Assembly (NCBI RefSeq): GCF_000512585.2
Contig: NC_089241.1
Location: 1 to 64,000, forward strand
Direction: 5' to 3'
Source of the DNA: Kwoniella bestiolae CBS 10118
Taxonomy: Eukaryota > Basidiomycota > Tremellomycetes > Tremellales > Cryptococcaceae
DNA: 64,000 nt
Shown here: positions 20,539 to 32,944 of the stretch, piece after piece
Position numbering within the stretch: position 1 is the first letter of the stretch
How the letters are laid out: the number at the start of each line of letters is the position of its first letter
The notes under the pieces: model-generated
Seen by the model: the letters and a program-made list of their open reading frames with translations, nothing else
Told to the model about the DNA's origin: nothing
Databases searched by the model: none
Translations under genes and position numbers: made by a program

Positions 20539-22016
20539 CTAATTCAATGGTATCGAGTTCATCCCCTCCTTCACCACCCCCACAAATCGATCAATGTCGT
20601 CTTCGTTATTGTAGATCCCAATTGAAACCCTCGTACCCGCCCGATAATGGCTCACCAAGACGTGTCGAGAAGAGCTGTAACCGTGTAACTATCTCAGTTG
20701 ACTAGATGACAAGTACCGCGTAGCGAACAATGCTTAACTCACAAGAACGCTGGCCAGCCTGGGTTCAACAGCGGGAACACCACATTATGCGGACTACGTT
20801 TTAGCTGCTCCGGCTTGGCGACGGTGGGTATCCCAAGATCAGCCATCTTATCGATTAGCCTTTGACTCAGCTTATACAGCATACTCTCGATTGCCGCCTG
20901 TCCTCCATAGCGATTGATCAGGTCAATGTACGCTTGCAAAGCATGAATTGCTAGATAATTAAAGTTTCCCGTTTCAAACCGTCGTCCGTCTAAGCGAAGC
21001 TGGCTGGTATCTTTGCCCGCAATAAAGGTTTCCGGAAGGTTGAGGACGCCGAATGGTCCAATCGAGCGAGGTACAAGAGAAGAGAGAATCGCCGGATCAA
21101 CATACAGCACTCCGAGGCCTGACGGAGTGCCCATGGCTTTGTGACAGCTGAAGGCGAGGGCGGAGACGTTTAACAAGGAGCTGTCGGTTGAAAGGACACC
21201 AATTGCCTGGGTCGCATCGACTAGTACTTCTATGTTTTGCGGTCTGAAGCGGTTTGTGATGGATGCGACGTCCTAGCCTTTGTTGTGAGAACCGTACAAG
21301 GAACATTCTGTGAGTCGTCGGACTTACATTTCGCTGGCCCGAGTGGAACATGACATACGACAGACCGATTACTCGAGTTCTGCTATCAACGGCCGGCGCA
21401 AACGTATCGGCGTTCGCGCATTCAACAGCTGGAACTCGTCGGACTTCAATCCCACAATTTTCAAGAGCAAGCCACGCGCTAATGAATCTCAATGTCAGTT
21501 TGAGTGACCCGTGAGTGATGGTCGACAGACCAGATACCTACTCACTAAACCTGATTTGGGTGCTCGTCTTCAAGGATCACCACATTGTCTCCTTTATTGA
21601 GCCTGAGCGCTTGAATAAACATGCCCATCGCCTCACCTGCTCATTGATATCAGCACAATCACATCGCTTTCTCTTAGAACGTGGTCGAGTATCTTCTCCT
21701 AGTCAGCTATATCACAGCAGATCACGCTCACTCACTCACTGGTATTTTTACTGAACGAGATCGCTGTCTTCGGCGCATTGATCAGCTTCGCCACCTCATC
21801 CCTGGTTTTCTCAACTTGCTCCTGCCACGCGGCTTTTGGATTGGGCTCGTAAAGATGACTATCTAAGAAAGAGGTGCAGGCAACGTGCACAGGCTTCGAC
21901 AAAGGTTGTTGGAAGGACGCGTTCAGGTAGAGTATATCAGGGCGATGATGGAAAAGGGGAAAGTCCTGACGAGCGCCGAGCAGAGGCAGTAGAGACTGAT
22001 CATCATGTATGGACAT
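20539..22016 (-). CDS. Class V aminotransferase-like PLP enzyme
   Basis: Starts at ATG 22016 (MSIHDDQSLLPLLGARQDFPLF) and ends at TAG 20541-20539. Family features in order: YLNASFQQPLS substrate segment, ISFSKNTSEG (phosphate-binding region), VLVDATQAIGVLS (Asp and Gln that hold PLP), LAFSCHKAMGTPSGLGVLYV with the Schiff-base Lys, RFETGNFNYLAIHAL, and the C-terminal RVSIGIYNNEDDIDRF. The last intron joins GWPAF to FSSRHVLVSHYRAG. The family includes cysteine desulfurases, kynureninases and isopenicillin-N-epimerase-like enzymes. The overall pattern is closest to the last group, but the reaction cannot be fixed. It is transcribed divergently from the cyclase gene, with the CGG motif at 22203 between them. 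Confidence 0.87.
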
Positions 22017-22202
22017 CGTTCACTGCGATTGTGACTGTTGCCAAAAGTCTGTGGTGTGAGCGGTGAGAAGGATAGAAGATGTTGACATGTATATACTAAT
22101 AAGCATTCAGCTTTCTTGGTAGGTCGACTCAGCGTTCCACCGGCTAGATTACTGATGAGGAATGTAGTTCCGCTCGTAATTCGCCATCCAATTCTACTTT
22201 GT

Positions 22203-22217
22203 CCGCTAGGTTTCCGC
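22203..22217 (-). promoter_or_regulatory. Cluster CGG motif, site 1
   Basis: The minus strand reads GCGGAAACCTAGCGG. It lies 186 bp upstream of the aminotransferase ATG and 156 bp upstream of the cyclase ATG, in the divergent promoter. Confidence 0.7.
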
Positions 22218-22372
22218 TCACGGTATCTTGTTTTCAACGTCCCAACCGTACTTCATCGAAGTTCATCTCTCCGATATTATCATTGCGACCATATTCCAAC
22301 GCGATAACTCGTTATTCCTTGTAATTGATCTCCACTACCCAATTCACTATCAACACAAGCTTATACGACAGC

Positions 22373-23647
22373 ATGGAGATTCCGCGGTGGGAAGATTTAC
22401 CCCTTGACAAGTCTGGGCCACCCTTGAACGCCTGGGGGTTGTACGGAAAGGATGACCAGCTTGGACGAGTCAATCTTATAGATAACGTTGCGGTCAAGCG
22501 GGGTATCGCCGCCGTGACTGAGGGGATTCGGATCAATCTCAAGTAAGTCCCTTCGTTACCACGGTACAGCGCAGCGATGCACCAAGACTTATCTCATCAT
22601 TTCGCAGTATGCCAGTCACGCTCAAAGGGGTGCACCCGCAGAGACAGGATGCCACCCACTTCGTGTGAGTAAGATATCTGCTGTTCTTGTCTTACTGGCA
22701 ACTGAGTTAACAAGACTTCTTCAGGATGTTGCGTCCCCAATGCAACGACGACTATGTTGCTTTCAACACGCAAGGTTCAACCCAGTGGGACGGATTGAAG
22801 CACTATGGATATCTTGATTGGCCAGAATCTGGAACTCACACGTGAGCTTGCGAGTTCCATGTATCCCAACTGACTTATGTTAGATGCTATAATGGTACCA
22901 CCTTGAAGAAAGCTTCGATGATCAGTAATCCACACCTGGGTATCCAAAGTGAGTGTCGTGTCGTCAGTGGAAAGCTACATAAACATGCGTTCGTTCGAGA
23001 GTCGCTAAAGGGTCAACGTAGACCTTGTATCGCATCCAATCTCCACTCGTGCACATCTTCTGGATATTCCCCGATACCTCGAGCGCAAGGGTCTCCCACC
23101 ACTTCAACAATTCTTCGGCAAGACAGGGGTCTCTCTGGAAGTTCTTCAAGGTTGCACCGCTGATTGTGGTATCCAATTTGCTCCTGGAGACGTGCTCTGC
23201 CTGCGGGTTGGCCATACCGAGGCCCTGCTTGCGTTGCCTTCAGACGAGGTGAAAGAGATGAGGCACTGCTGCGAGGACAGGGGATATCTCGAGTATCAGG
23301 GGGTGCAACCGACAGAGCAAGTCATGAAGTGGCATTGGGAGAATGGGTTTGCGGCTGTGGTAACAGACAGGTGAGTCCGGAAACAGACTCCACTGAGGTG
23401 CAACGTACTCACGGAAAGATCAACGAACAGTCCAGCCTACGAGCGCATGCCCTTCCCTGCCAAAGATCTCAGTCTCCATGCTGTCTTCCTTGCTGGATGG
23501 GGAATGCCGATCGGTGAGCTATTTGATCTGCGAGAGCTGGCAGAAACGTGTGACCGGTTGAAGAAGTGGACTTTCATGTTTACGAGCATGCCATTGCTTA
23601 TACCCGGAGGTGTGGCCAGTCCTCCAAATGCTCAGGCAATCTTGTAG
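22373..23647 (+). CDS. Cyclase-family (kynurenine formamidase-like) hydrolase
   Basis: Starts at ATG 22373 (MEIPRWEDLPLDKSGPPLNAWGLYG) and ends at TAG 23645-23647. Spliced exons give LGRVNLIDNVAVKRG, DDYVAFNTQGSTQWDGLKHYGY (typical of the fungal cyclase/PF04199 family), FAPGDVLCLRVG, SPAYERMPFPAKDLSLHAVFLAGWGMPIGELFDL split over lines, and a C-terminal PGGVASPPNAQAIL. Length and motif order fit fungal 'putative cyclase' proteins, metal-dependent hydrolases of amide or lactone bonds in the cytosol. It has about five short introns. The neighbouring oxoprolinase-type enzymes make an amide substrate plausible. That is inference. Confidence 0.85.
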
Positions 23648-23920
23648 AATGTTCTTACAGTCATACATAGGCATGTGAATTATGAACGCGTTTTGAAATG
23701 AAATTGTTGACCTGCTGCATCGACTCAGGACTCATGCTCGTTACTGACTCACATAAAAATGGGGTCACGTCCATCGCGGCCAGTTTCTGCGCTATTGAGT
23801 CACCATCTTGTCGATCTACAAGAGGATGATCTGAATACTGTACATTACGCAATGCGTATCGTATCGGTCGATGTTCATCAACTGACGAGCCAAATTGAGC
23901 TCTTTCCTACGCCTCTTATA

Positions 23921-23935
23921 GCGGAAAGCGAGCGG
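23921..23935 (+). promoter_or_regulatory. Cluster CGG motif, site 2
   Basis: GCGGAAAGCGAGCGG, 345 bp upstream of the amino-acid permease ATG. It is the first of three sites there. Confidence 0.65.
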
Positions 23936-23968
23936 ATACAGAAGTGCACGCCACTGGGCGAATGCTGA

Positions 23969-23983
23969 GCGGAAACAAAGCGT
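23969..23983 (+). promoter_or_regulatory. Cluster CGG motif, site 3 (one mismatch)
   Basis: GCGGAAACAAAGCGT. The last base departs from the consensus. It lies between sites 2 and 4 upstream of the permease. Confidence 0.5.
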
Positions 23984-24076
23984 GCAAATGGTAAAGGTAA
24001 AGATCGTCGCAGTTGGTCAGGTGATATAAAGCTTCAGATGAGATGCTGACTGTCAGAATTACTCTCCGTGGAGCGA

Positions 24077-24091
24077 GCGGAAGTTGAGCGC
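24077..24091 (+). promoter_or_regulatory. Cluster CGG motif, site 4 (one mismatch)
   Basis: GCGGAAGTTGAGCGC, about 190 bp upstream of the permease ATG at 24280. The rest of 23648-24279 shows no gene. Confidence 0.55.
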
Positions 24092-24279
24092 TGTCAATGA
24101 TTGAGAGAAAAGAACCCTGACTTGGCGATGAGGCTTTTGGTATTCGATAATGTCCTACTGGTGACGCCCCTTGCTCCCAATTGCTCGTCTACGTATAAAT
24201 GACTTCCGAACACGGTTTCCAGAGACCACCCACAACCTCCCCACTTTGGTGAGCGACAAACATCGAACATAAAAGCACC

Positions 24280-26418
24280 ATGTCTACGAAGCAAACTGGC
24301 GAGAAGGACATTTATGCCCTGGATGAAATCAACGCATCACACCCACCACACCTTGGATCTCCCGAGGTCATCGTTTCAGAAGTTCATAATGCCGTCCTTG
24401 GCGAGGAGGGTGAAGGTGGTACTCGTCGTGAACTCAAGCCTAGGCAAATGAGCATGATCGCCATTGGTGGTGCCATCGGTATGTGTATCCGCTACACTGC
24501 AAGAATTATGCCTTGACGCTAAAATTACATCGTTTTGGTACCAAAGGAACTGGTTTGATTCTCGGTTCTGGTACCTCACTTGCCAGATCTGGCCCAGCGA
24601 GTTGCTTTATCGCGTACAGCATTGTTGGCTCAGTGTAAGTCAAGTGATCCAGTGCCACACTCGTCGTGCTGATCCTCTCGACCAACAACAGGGTGTACGG
24701 AGCACTTTGTGCTCTTGCCGAGATGTCGACCTTGTACCCTACCAAGAAAGGTTTCGCCGGCCACGGAACCCGTTTCGTTGACGAAGCTTTTGGTTTCGTT
24801 ACCGCCCTCCTTTATCTCTGCAAGGTGAGTCAGGAGCCAACATATCCACGCAGAACTGACAGCAAACATCGGCGACTTCCCAGTACTTTATCGTCAGTCC
24901 AAGTCAGATTATCGCTTTTTCTCTCATCATTCGGTACTGGAACTCGGAGGTCAATGGAGCCGTTTGGGTAACGATTCTGCTCATCTTTGTCATCGGAATG
25001 AATTTCGCAGGTATCAAGTGGTTTGGGGAATTCGAGTACGTTTTCCAAGACTTATCATATGTCGGCCTTCCAGCTAATCTGCCAAACATTAGATTCTGGT
25101 GCTCCTTTACTAAGATCCTCATCCTCTCCGGCTTGATCTTGCTGTCTCTCATCATCGATCTCGGTGGTGTGCCGGGGCAGGATCGAATAGGCTTCAGATA
25201 CTGGAAAGACGGAAAAGCATTCAAGGCCTACAAAGAGCCTGGTTCCCTTGGTCGATTCCTCGGTTTCATGAATGCACTCGTGCTTGCAGTGTTTGCCTAC
25301 TCTGGTACTGAGATTGTAGGGGTGACTGTTGGGGAAGCCAAAGTAGGTCACTTGTCCGTCCGCAACTTGTGTAGCTGGCTAATACCGAGCAGAACCCTCG
25401 AGTTGCTGTACCAAAGGCCGTCAAACAAACCTTCTGGCGAATTGCCATTTTCTACTGCTTCGGTATCCTTGTTGTGGGGATGGCCGTAGACTCGAGCTCA
25501 ACAGCCCTGGCTCAGGCCAACTCCAAGGGTACTGCTGGTGGCGCAAACGCTTCACCGTTCGTGGTCGCGGTGGTCCAAGCCGGAATTAGATTCGTACCTT
25601 CCATCGCCAACGCAGGATTACTCGTCTTTACCATCTCCGCTGCCAATTCGGACCAGTACATTGCAAGTCGGACACTGTATGGTATGGCTCGTGACGGCCA
25701 TGCGCCCAAGATTTTCATGAAGTGCAACAAACGAGGTGTTCCTTGGTATGTCATTCTCAACGTTGAGCACACCAAACTGATTTCTTTTGTAGGGTCGCGT
25801 TCTGCATTACGAGCCCTTTCATGATGTTGGCCTACCTTGTGTCCAGCAGCAATTCGCTCACCGTGTTCAACTACTTCTCATCCGCCATCTCTTTGTTTGG
25901 TGGGCTCATCTGGGTAAGTGTCTGTTCCACGTCGAACAAGTACGTTATTGTACTGACCTCTGCAATATTTACAGGTCTGCATTTTGTCTAGTCACATCGC
26001 TTTCATGCGTGCTATGAAAGCACAAGGTGTCTCCCGTGATACGCTCCCTTACCGGGCTCCATTCATGCCCTACTACTCCTACTACTCTCTCTTTGTCATC
26101 TGTATTGTCTGCTTCTTCAAAGGGTTCGACGCCTTTATGCCATTCAACTATAAGAATTTCATCACCCATTATATTGGTATTCCAGTCTTCGTGATCGGGT
26201 ACTTTGGCTTCCGTTGTGAGTATGGACAGTCCTTGTTCAGACAGATGTCAAGCTGATACCCGCCCATAGTCTTCAAAGGGGTCCGATCACCTTCTCCGGC
26301 CGAAGTCGATCTGCAAACTGGACTGCGAGAGTTTGAGGAGCTCGAGGAGGTGGTGGACATCGAAGGTCAGAAACTGACCCTCAAGCAAAAGGCCTTCTCA
26401 TATCTAAAGAATTGGTAG
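24280..26418 (+). CDS. Amino-acid permease (fungal AAT/Gap1-type)
   Basis: Starts at ATG 24280 (MSTKQTGEKDIYALDEI) and ends at TAG 26416-26418. After a polar N-terminus come RRELKPRQMSMIAIGGAIG and, across the first intron, TGLILGSGTSLARSGPAS: the TM1 signature of yeast amino-acid/polyamine permeases. Later segments include YGALCALAEMSTLYP, FWCSFTKILILSGLILL, FAYSGTEIVGVTVGEAKNPR, FTISAANSDQYIASRTLYGMARDGHAPKIF and a C-terminal FEELEEVVDIEG tail. It matches a 12-TM plasma-membrane H+ symporter of the APC superfamily. It has about eight short introns. Three CGG-motif sites upstream tie it to the cluster, where it may import the substrate. Confidence 0.92.
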
Positions 26419-27071
26419 TGCTGTGAGGATAAGGGAAAGATTGACGACTGAATGAGCATAGCTGGGACAGTATGCAATTGTTACAGAACATGATGAAGTA
26501 TATGGGAGGATATCGGGCGGATCTGTGATAACTTTAGGATTCTGTATTGTGTTGATTCGAATTGCCAGCCCAAACAGGCAGGTGAAGATTACCAGAAGCG
26601 AGTAATGGTTTGTATGAATGGATTGTTCCGAGTGGGTTTCGACCTGGAAAAAAATTGCAGGCAGCATGCCATATCCTTACATCGGAATGCCACCAAGAGC
26701 ACCGTGAAGCATGTCTTGAAAGTCGTAGCCCATCGTATGAGTACATTTACATACATATCTGAATGTATACAGCCTGGTGAGAGCCAAATTATACCTCCCA
26801 TACCACACCCGCATACAATCTGACCACCCCACCACCGGCATCAGACCGAACCGGGCAAGGGGTCAACTGTGGGTAGTGGACCCAAAAAGTGCCACATCAA
26901 GATCGCGTCTGCGGATTTTAGGATAGCACCGCCAGGTAAGTGCTGTGATGTCACAAGGGCTTTATCATGATTAAAACCGGTCATCACTTTACACCTACTA
27001 CCTGATCTCATGGACTTTCGATAATCTACCGACCACTCCGTGAAGATCCCATCATCTAACGCCCATCAGCA

Positions 27072-29998
27072 ATGTCGGAATCTGAGAGTGCTAACTCGCG
27101 AACCAAACGAAAGCGGACGAACGCGAATCGTGCCTGTGTGAATTGTAGGCAACGGTGAGCATGCCTCGTCTTCTTGCAGTCTTGTCAAGTATACAAATCT
27201 CGCTGAGTATGATGCTCGACTCCCAGTAAAAAGCGATGCGATGGTGTAACTCCCACATGCGGTCTTTGCTCATCATACAGGGTGCGCTCATTTCTTAGAG
27301 TCTTTTCGTCACGTGGACGATCTACTAATCGAATCATCGTGTCATATCGGCTCGTTTAGGAAGTTTGTCAATGGGACCACGGAGTTGATTGGAGGAAGCC
27401 GGTGTCTAGAGAACATATCATGCAGCTTCGGCGGCATATTGAAGAGCTTGAAGCCCAGCTAGCAAATAATTCACAAAGTCAGGGGCGAAAAACAGACCGT
27501 GAAGTCCGTCACACTCGCGGTGCTTCTGTGTCCGATGTAGGTCCCAGCATTGGGGTCGATTCAGCAATCCATGGGGAGCAGGAACAAGGACATGAGACAC
27601 TCCATGCAGAAGAGTTTGTTCAAGGAGATCAAGGTCTTGAAAGGGGTGAGACATCCCCCCGGAGTTCGACACCATGGGCTGGATCAGAAGATGATGAGGA
27701 TATAGCTCCACTAGTGGACCACCATGATCGTATAGAAGGGTCCGTGAAGAGAAAGCCAGTAGCGTCACGTAATAGATCAAGAAGAATATCCACTTCGATC
27801 GGGACGGAGGTCTCAAGTGTTATGGTGAGTGTCCATGACGTGTGAAATTGTGCTTGAGCTGAGGTGATCGCTCCTGCTGTCCCGTCAGATGCGGGATCAA
27901 CATGGGTCACTCCATTTCCACGGCCCTTCAAGTGCATATCGCCATGCGCCTGCTCATGCTCCGCAACAACCAGCAATGTCATCGTCGCTGTCACCTGAGC
28001 AGTGGACACACATTGACACACCATTTGCACGCTACTTGCCAGAGACTGCCCTATCCCGCGAGCAGCACGACACAGCGCTGAATAGATTTTTTAGGTATTT
28101 TGCCAGCTGGGGTGAGTACATGACGTTCACGTTCATTTCCGACATGTTAATACTTCAAGGTCGATTGAGACTGAAAATCTGACACAGGTAATCGTGTCCA
28201 TTCCCTTCTTTTTCGTCGAGATATGGACATAGCCATCCGTCTCTCTGTTGGAACGCCTGTGAAGCTATCATCTGCTGCTCCCAACTATAGCCCCATGCTC
28301 CACAACGCCATACTGAGCCTAGCGCTCGCGTACTCGGATGAGCCCCACCTGCGCGCCGTGCCCACTCGACGAGTCTATTTCCAAGAGGCAATGAGACTGC
28401 AAGATGACGAGTGTGTAGCTCCGAACATCGCCACCATTCAAGCTTTAGCCTTGCTTTCAAGTTATCAGTCAACTTTAGGTCAGTTTGACTTGGGTTGGAT
28501 GTATTTTGGTCGAGCCATTCGAGCTTGCTACTCCATGGGTTTACACATCGATACCACCCTCCTGGTCGAAAGAGATCAACTCCCTCGTGACCTATATATT
28601 CAAAGAAACAACACATTCTGGACCATCTTCCTTCAGGAAGAGATGTGGGCCATATATATCGGGCGCAGCCCATTCATGATCGAATTTAGCACACCCCTCC
28701 CGATCGCAGATACAGTGATGGACGATATACCATGGGCGAACGTCACTGCGAACTCGTTCGGGAGTGGGAACAAGGAAGGGTCCGATGGCATCGGTGAACA
28801 GCCGTCTCTTCTTGCTGCCACCTTTTCCCGAGCAGTGGGGTTGATGCGGATTGCTCATGACATTACCAAGACGGTGTATGGCATAAAGGTGAAAGGAGAG
28901 GTTAGCTTCCCACTCGAGACGATACGTGGATATCATGCACGACTCAACAGTTGGCTTGACGATTTGCCCCCAACGTTCCAGGTCGATGCGGGCTCCTCAG
29001 CTGCGGCTCTTCCCCATGTGATCATGCTCCATATGGCTTGGGCATGGATCATGATCTTGCTACTGCAGCCCTTCTGCCAGCAAACTTCGACCAAAAACGC
29101 CCCGCCGATAGATGAAACACAAGGTGAATTCACTCCACTATCTGGTCCAGCAGCTATGTTGGTGAGTTAGCATAATTCATATACGACACATTGCTAATCA
29201 GCCCATCAGAGCTGTCACCATGCTGCGTCTCGTATACTCGATTTATCCGTATTATGGGAACACCAGCATGATCTGCGATTTGTCCCACCAACGATGACTC
29301 ATATAGTATATCTTGCCGGCACCACGTTTCTTTTGGTCGCGGCGCGAAGTGGACCCGCCCATGCCAGTGCGCATGCGCTCGATCAAGCTCAGAAGTGCCT
29401 CTCTACTCTACATGGTATTGGCCAAACTTGGTCGGCTGCCTTCCAAAAGGCAGCGGTGTTGTCGGATCTGCTGGACGATTATGGGAAACTCACTCGGTTG
29501 ACAAGTCAGAGCCGTTCGCAGAGAGCGTCCAGAAGTGATATATCACTAGATACTCAAAGTCAAAGATGCGACACATACCCGTCAGGTATGACAGTAACAA
29601 ACTTGTCTACCAGTACCTCTCTCATGGGCTTGGACGGTGGCTTGCGATCCGGATTCGATCAGCTCAACCCTACCATATCAGACCTTAGGTTCGACGTCAG
29701 GGATGATATTCACCCGCAATCGATTGGGAATGCTCAACCAATACCGGAGCACGACGTTTTCGGTAACAACTGGTGAGTGGTGTGCATCGAAGAAACCCTT
29801 GAACTCGCTCACATATTCATCATGTCAACTTGTAGTCTTACGGATTTGTCCCTCGACAACACATTTGACACCTCTTGGTCCGGGGGAGAATTTGACGAAT
29901 TTATATCTTCCGTCCTGAGTCAGATGGGTCCACCTCCGACGAACGATTGGGATCTCATGACCTTGTTGGCTCAACCTCAACAATCATGGCAGCAGTAA
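27072..29998 (+). CDS. Zn(II)2Cys6 transcription factor with fungal-specific domain
   Basis: Starts at ATG 27072 (MSESESANSRTKRKRTNANRA) and ends at TAA 29996-29998. The cluster reads CVNCRQR-KKRCDG-TPTCGLCSSY-C across two introns (C-x2-C-x6-C-x6-C-x2-C pattern), followed by a coiled-coil helix (REHIMQLRRHIEELEAQL) and an acidic stretch. The middle-homology domain (residues ~330-700) contains LHNAILSLALAYSD, IQALALLSSYQSTLGQFDLGWMY, AIRACYSMGLHID and FWTIFLQEEMWAIYIGRS, typical of Nit-4/XlnR-type activators. It acts as a nuclear dimer at CGG triplets. It lies inside the cluster between permease and ALDH and is the natural candidate to bind the repeated CGG motif. Its own upstream region (26419-27071) holds no clear copy. 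Confidence 0.9.
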
Positions 29999-30120
29999 TT
30001 GGCTGACATGCCGTATGCCCGTGGAATCATGCATCTGATGGCAGGGTGCGATACAAACCAATTTTAATCGGATCACAACGATAACATCTCTTGAATATAT
30101 ATATATGTACAAGCCGATCA

Positions 30121-32251
30121 TCATCCCGCAAGGGCGATTTGCACGGCTTTGATCTGTGAATATTCTGACATAGCTTGAGCGCCGAGATCTCGACCAATAC
30201 CGCTCTGCTTGAAGCCACCTAGGATCGAAATTCGGTCAGCCACTTTCCGTTCAGCAGGCGAACTGGACTTACCCATTGGCATTTGGCTGTTTTGGTCGGA
30301 TGGTATGAGATTCAGTCAACCTTTGATATCTCTTCGATGACAAGGGTGTCACTCACGGTGGTAAAGATCCGTATGTATTGACCCAGACGATACCTGATTC
30401 TATCTCATTCGCAAGTCGAATGGCTTTGTCGATATTCTTGGTGTGAACACCAGCAGCAAGGCCAAACTCGGTGTCATTCGCTTTTCGGACAACATCTTTA
30501 AGGTCCGTGAAACGCTCCAAACACCTGAGGATAGCCTTCGTTAATGGAAAAGTGTCTATCGCAAAACTACGGCAGTACTTACAGAACGGGACCGAAGATC
30601 TCCCCTCGTAGCTGTGAGGTGCATGTGTGTGTGAGTTCAACGTTGTTGTCGTAGTCGAGGGACAAAAATTGGTCCATACCGGTGAATCCTGGGATATTTT
30701 GGTGAATATGGTAGGCTCTATGAAGAGATCTCCGGCGTTATGTCTATTCCCACCAATGATCGCCTCTGCACCATGTGCCTTCCCTTTCTCGACCAGATCC
30801 ATGATTCGATCGAATTGTAACTTGGAAACTTGTGGTCCTTGGAATGTAGCTTCATCGAAAGGATCTCCAATGGCTAAAGAGGATACCCTAATTTTGATTG
30901 CAGCAACAAACCGATCAAAAATACCGTCGTGGATGTATGCTCTCGATCCGGCACAGCAGTTCTGTCTGTTGCATAGACGTGACATCAGCTTATCAGTGAA
31001 ACTCTTGATCGCACAGTGTGGCTCACCCATGGTTGAAAAAGATGCCCATAGTCACTGACTCAACAGCTTTCTCGAAATCCGCATCTTCACATACTGTGAG
31101 TGACCCAACTCTTATTATCAGCCCATAGGTCCTCACACTCCAACTAGCTTCCCTACATCAATGTGCCTTACCAATATTTGGCGACTTCCCACCCAATTCC
31201 AGCGTAACTCTCTTCAAGTTGGAGTCTGCCGCAGCTTTCAGGATCTATGATGTAATCGCTAGTTTAGAGCTCGGCCACCGCTATCATCTGGGGATCATGG
31301 AGGATGACTTACAGATCTGCCCACAGGGGTGCTCCCTGTAAAAGCTATCTTTCGGATCCTTGGATGACTAGCCATGGCAGCCCCTGTGACATTTCCCACT
31401 CCTGTGATTACATTGATTACTCCAGGTGGGAAGCCGGCTTCCTTTATCAAAGCGGCAGCACATAGCGCTGATAAGGGCGTCTGCTCGGCGGACTTGATGA
31501 TGCACACATTACCGCAAGCGATGGCTGGCGCGATCTTCCAAGCCCATATCAGAAGAGGGAAGTTCCACTAAAGTTGCGATATAAGCGCCAGTATCGTCCA
31601 ATGTAGATTCATGGCAAAATCGACTCACTGGAACGATCTGCCCAACCACACCGATAGGCTCGTGACGGGTATAATTGAGGGAAGACGGTCCAGTGTCAAT
31701 GGTTTGCCCTGATGAGATAGTCAGTAAAGAGTGCGGAGCAAGAAGGCCAATCACGGCCGGAACAGATGGATCGCTCACCGAAGCTTTTGTCGGTCCACCC
31801 AGCAAAGTAGCGTATAGTGTCAATTGCGCCCTTGATGTCAACAGCTTGAGCGATCTTGTACGCTTTCCCCGAGTCCATCGCCTGATATACCCATTGATCA
31901 GCTAAACACCTCGCATCAGACTGTCAAATGGGTGGGCACTTGGCTCACCTCGATTGCAGCCAAATTCTCTAGATCCCTTTCCATCAAGTCCGCCAATTTG
32001 TGTAAAAGTCTCGCTCGAGAGGCACTGCTTTCGTGCTTCCAAGAGTCGAAAGCTTTCTCTGCTGCCGCCACCGCCTTTTCGACATCTTCTGGAGACGCAG
32101 CATGTACAGTAGCAATTTGTTTACCGGTATATGGATCATAGGACTCAATTGGTTGACCCTGTCCAGCCACGAACTCGTTATTGATGAACAGTCCCGTTGG
32201 CTGAGTGAAAGTTCGCCCGTTTCGAAGAGATAGATCTGTGAAAGTCGTCAT
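30121..32251 (-). CDS. Aldehyde dehydrogenase (NAD(P)+)
   Basis: Starts at ATG 32251 (MTTFTDLSLRNGRTFTQPTGLF) and ends at TGA 30123-30121. Visible in order: FINNEFVAGQGQPIESYDPYTG, TRHEPIGVVGQIVPWNFPLL, the Rossmann FTGSTPVGR, catalytic Glu in VTLELGGKSPNI, nucleophile in GQNCCAGSR, ANDTEFGLAAGVHTKN, and a terminal MGGFKQSGIGRDLG. About 490 residues over roughly nine exons, the usual ALDH1/2 length. It oxidises an aldehyde to its acid in the cytosol. Specificity is not readable. The CGG motif at 32383-32397 lies 132 bp upstream, linking it to the cluster. Confidence 0.93.
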
Positions 32252-32382
32252 GTTTTCTGTATCTGTGAGGAAGAATGGTTGTTTCCCACTGGGTATCGGA
32301 GATGATCAAGTGATATATCAGTGATTGATTCGAAGATGAGAATGTGATATGCCGACTTCATTGCCGTTGGGGAAACGCTTGT

Positions 32383-32397
32383 CCGCTCAGTTTCCGC
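32383..32397 (-). promoter_or_regulatory. Cluster CGG motif, site 5
   Basis: The minus strand reads GCGGAAACTGAGCGG, oriented toward the ALDH gene starting at 32251. The remaining intergenic sequence 32252-32944 has no gene. Confidence 0.7.
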
Positions 32398-32944
32398 TCG
32401 GTGCACAAAACCCGCTTTGATGGTTGCGCTTTACGGTGTATGGCGACCGATCCAGGGACTTCCTCTTTTGCAGACGAATCTCTCAGGAGTCTCGTGGCCC
32501 CAGAAAACCTTTGTACCTTGCTATTGAGAAAGGGGTATGGAACCTTATCTTTCCGAGTTTGATCAAAGCATCGTGCAGTTCATTTGCACGCGGGGACGCG
32601 AAGAAATTCATCTGCCACTGAGCACACATAAACCTATCCATGATACGACGGAAAGATGAACTACCGAGGCCGCGATGCTTGACCTTGATTATCCCATTCG
32701 AGCACGTCGAAGTCAGAATCTAGAGCTTTTCATCTGTTCCTCAACCGATCTGAAAGGCTACAGGGCAAATCACTTCTGATGATGAGGATGCATTCCATAC
32801 CAATCTCTCCACAACTATGAATAACGATAGGTTAAAATAGCAAGAACACTACAAGATATATCCATTTGAATCACAGCAGACGACGACTCTCCTGAACCGC
32901 TTGATGACCACTTGACAGAATGTGTTTATGTTCACGTCGATCTC

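Noticed and set aside
27418..28030. Minus-strand frames opposite the first exons of the Zn2Cys6 regulator
   Set aside because: Shadows of the regulator's plus-strand exons, which carry the DNA-binding motif.
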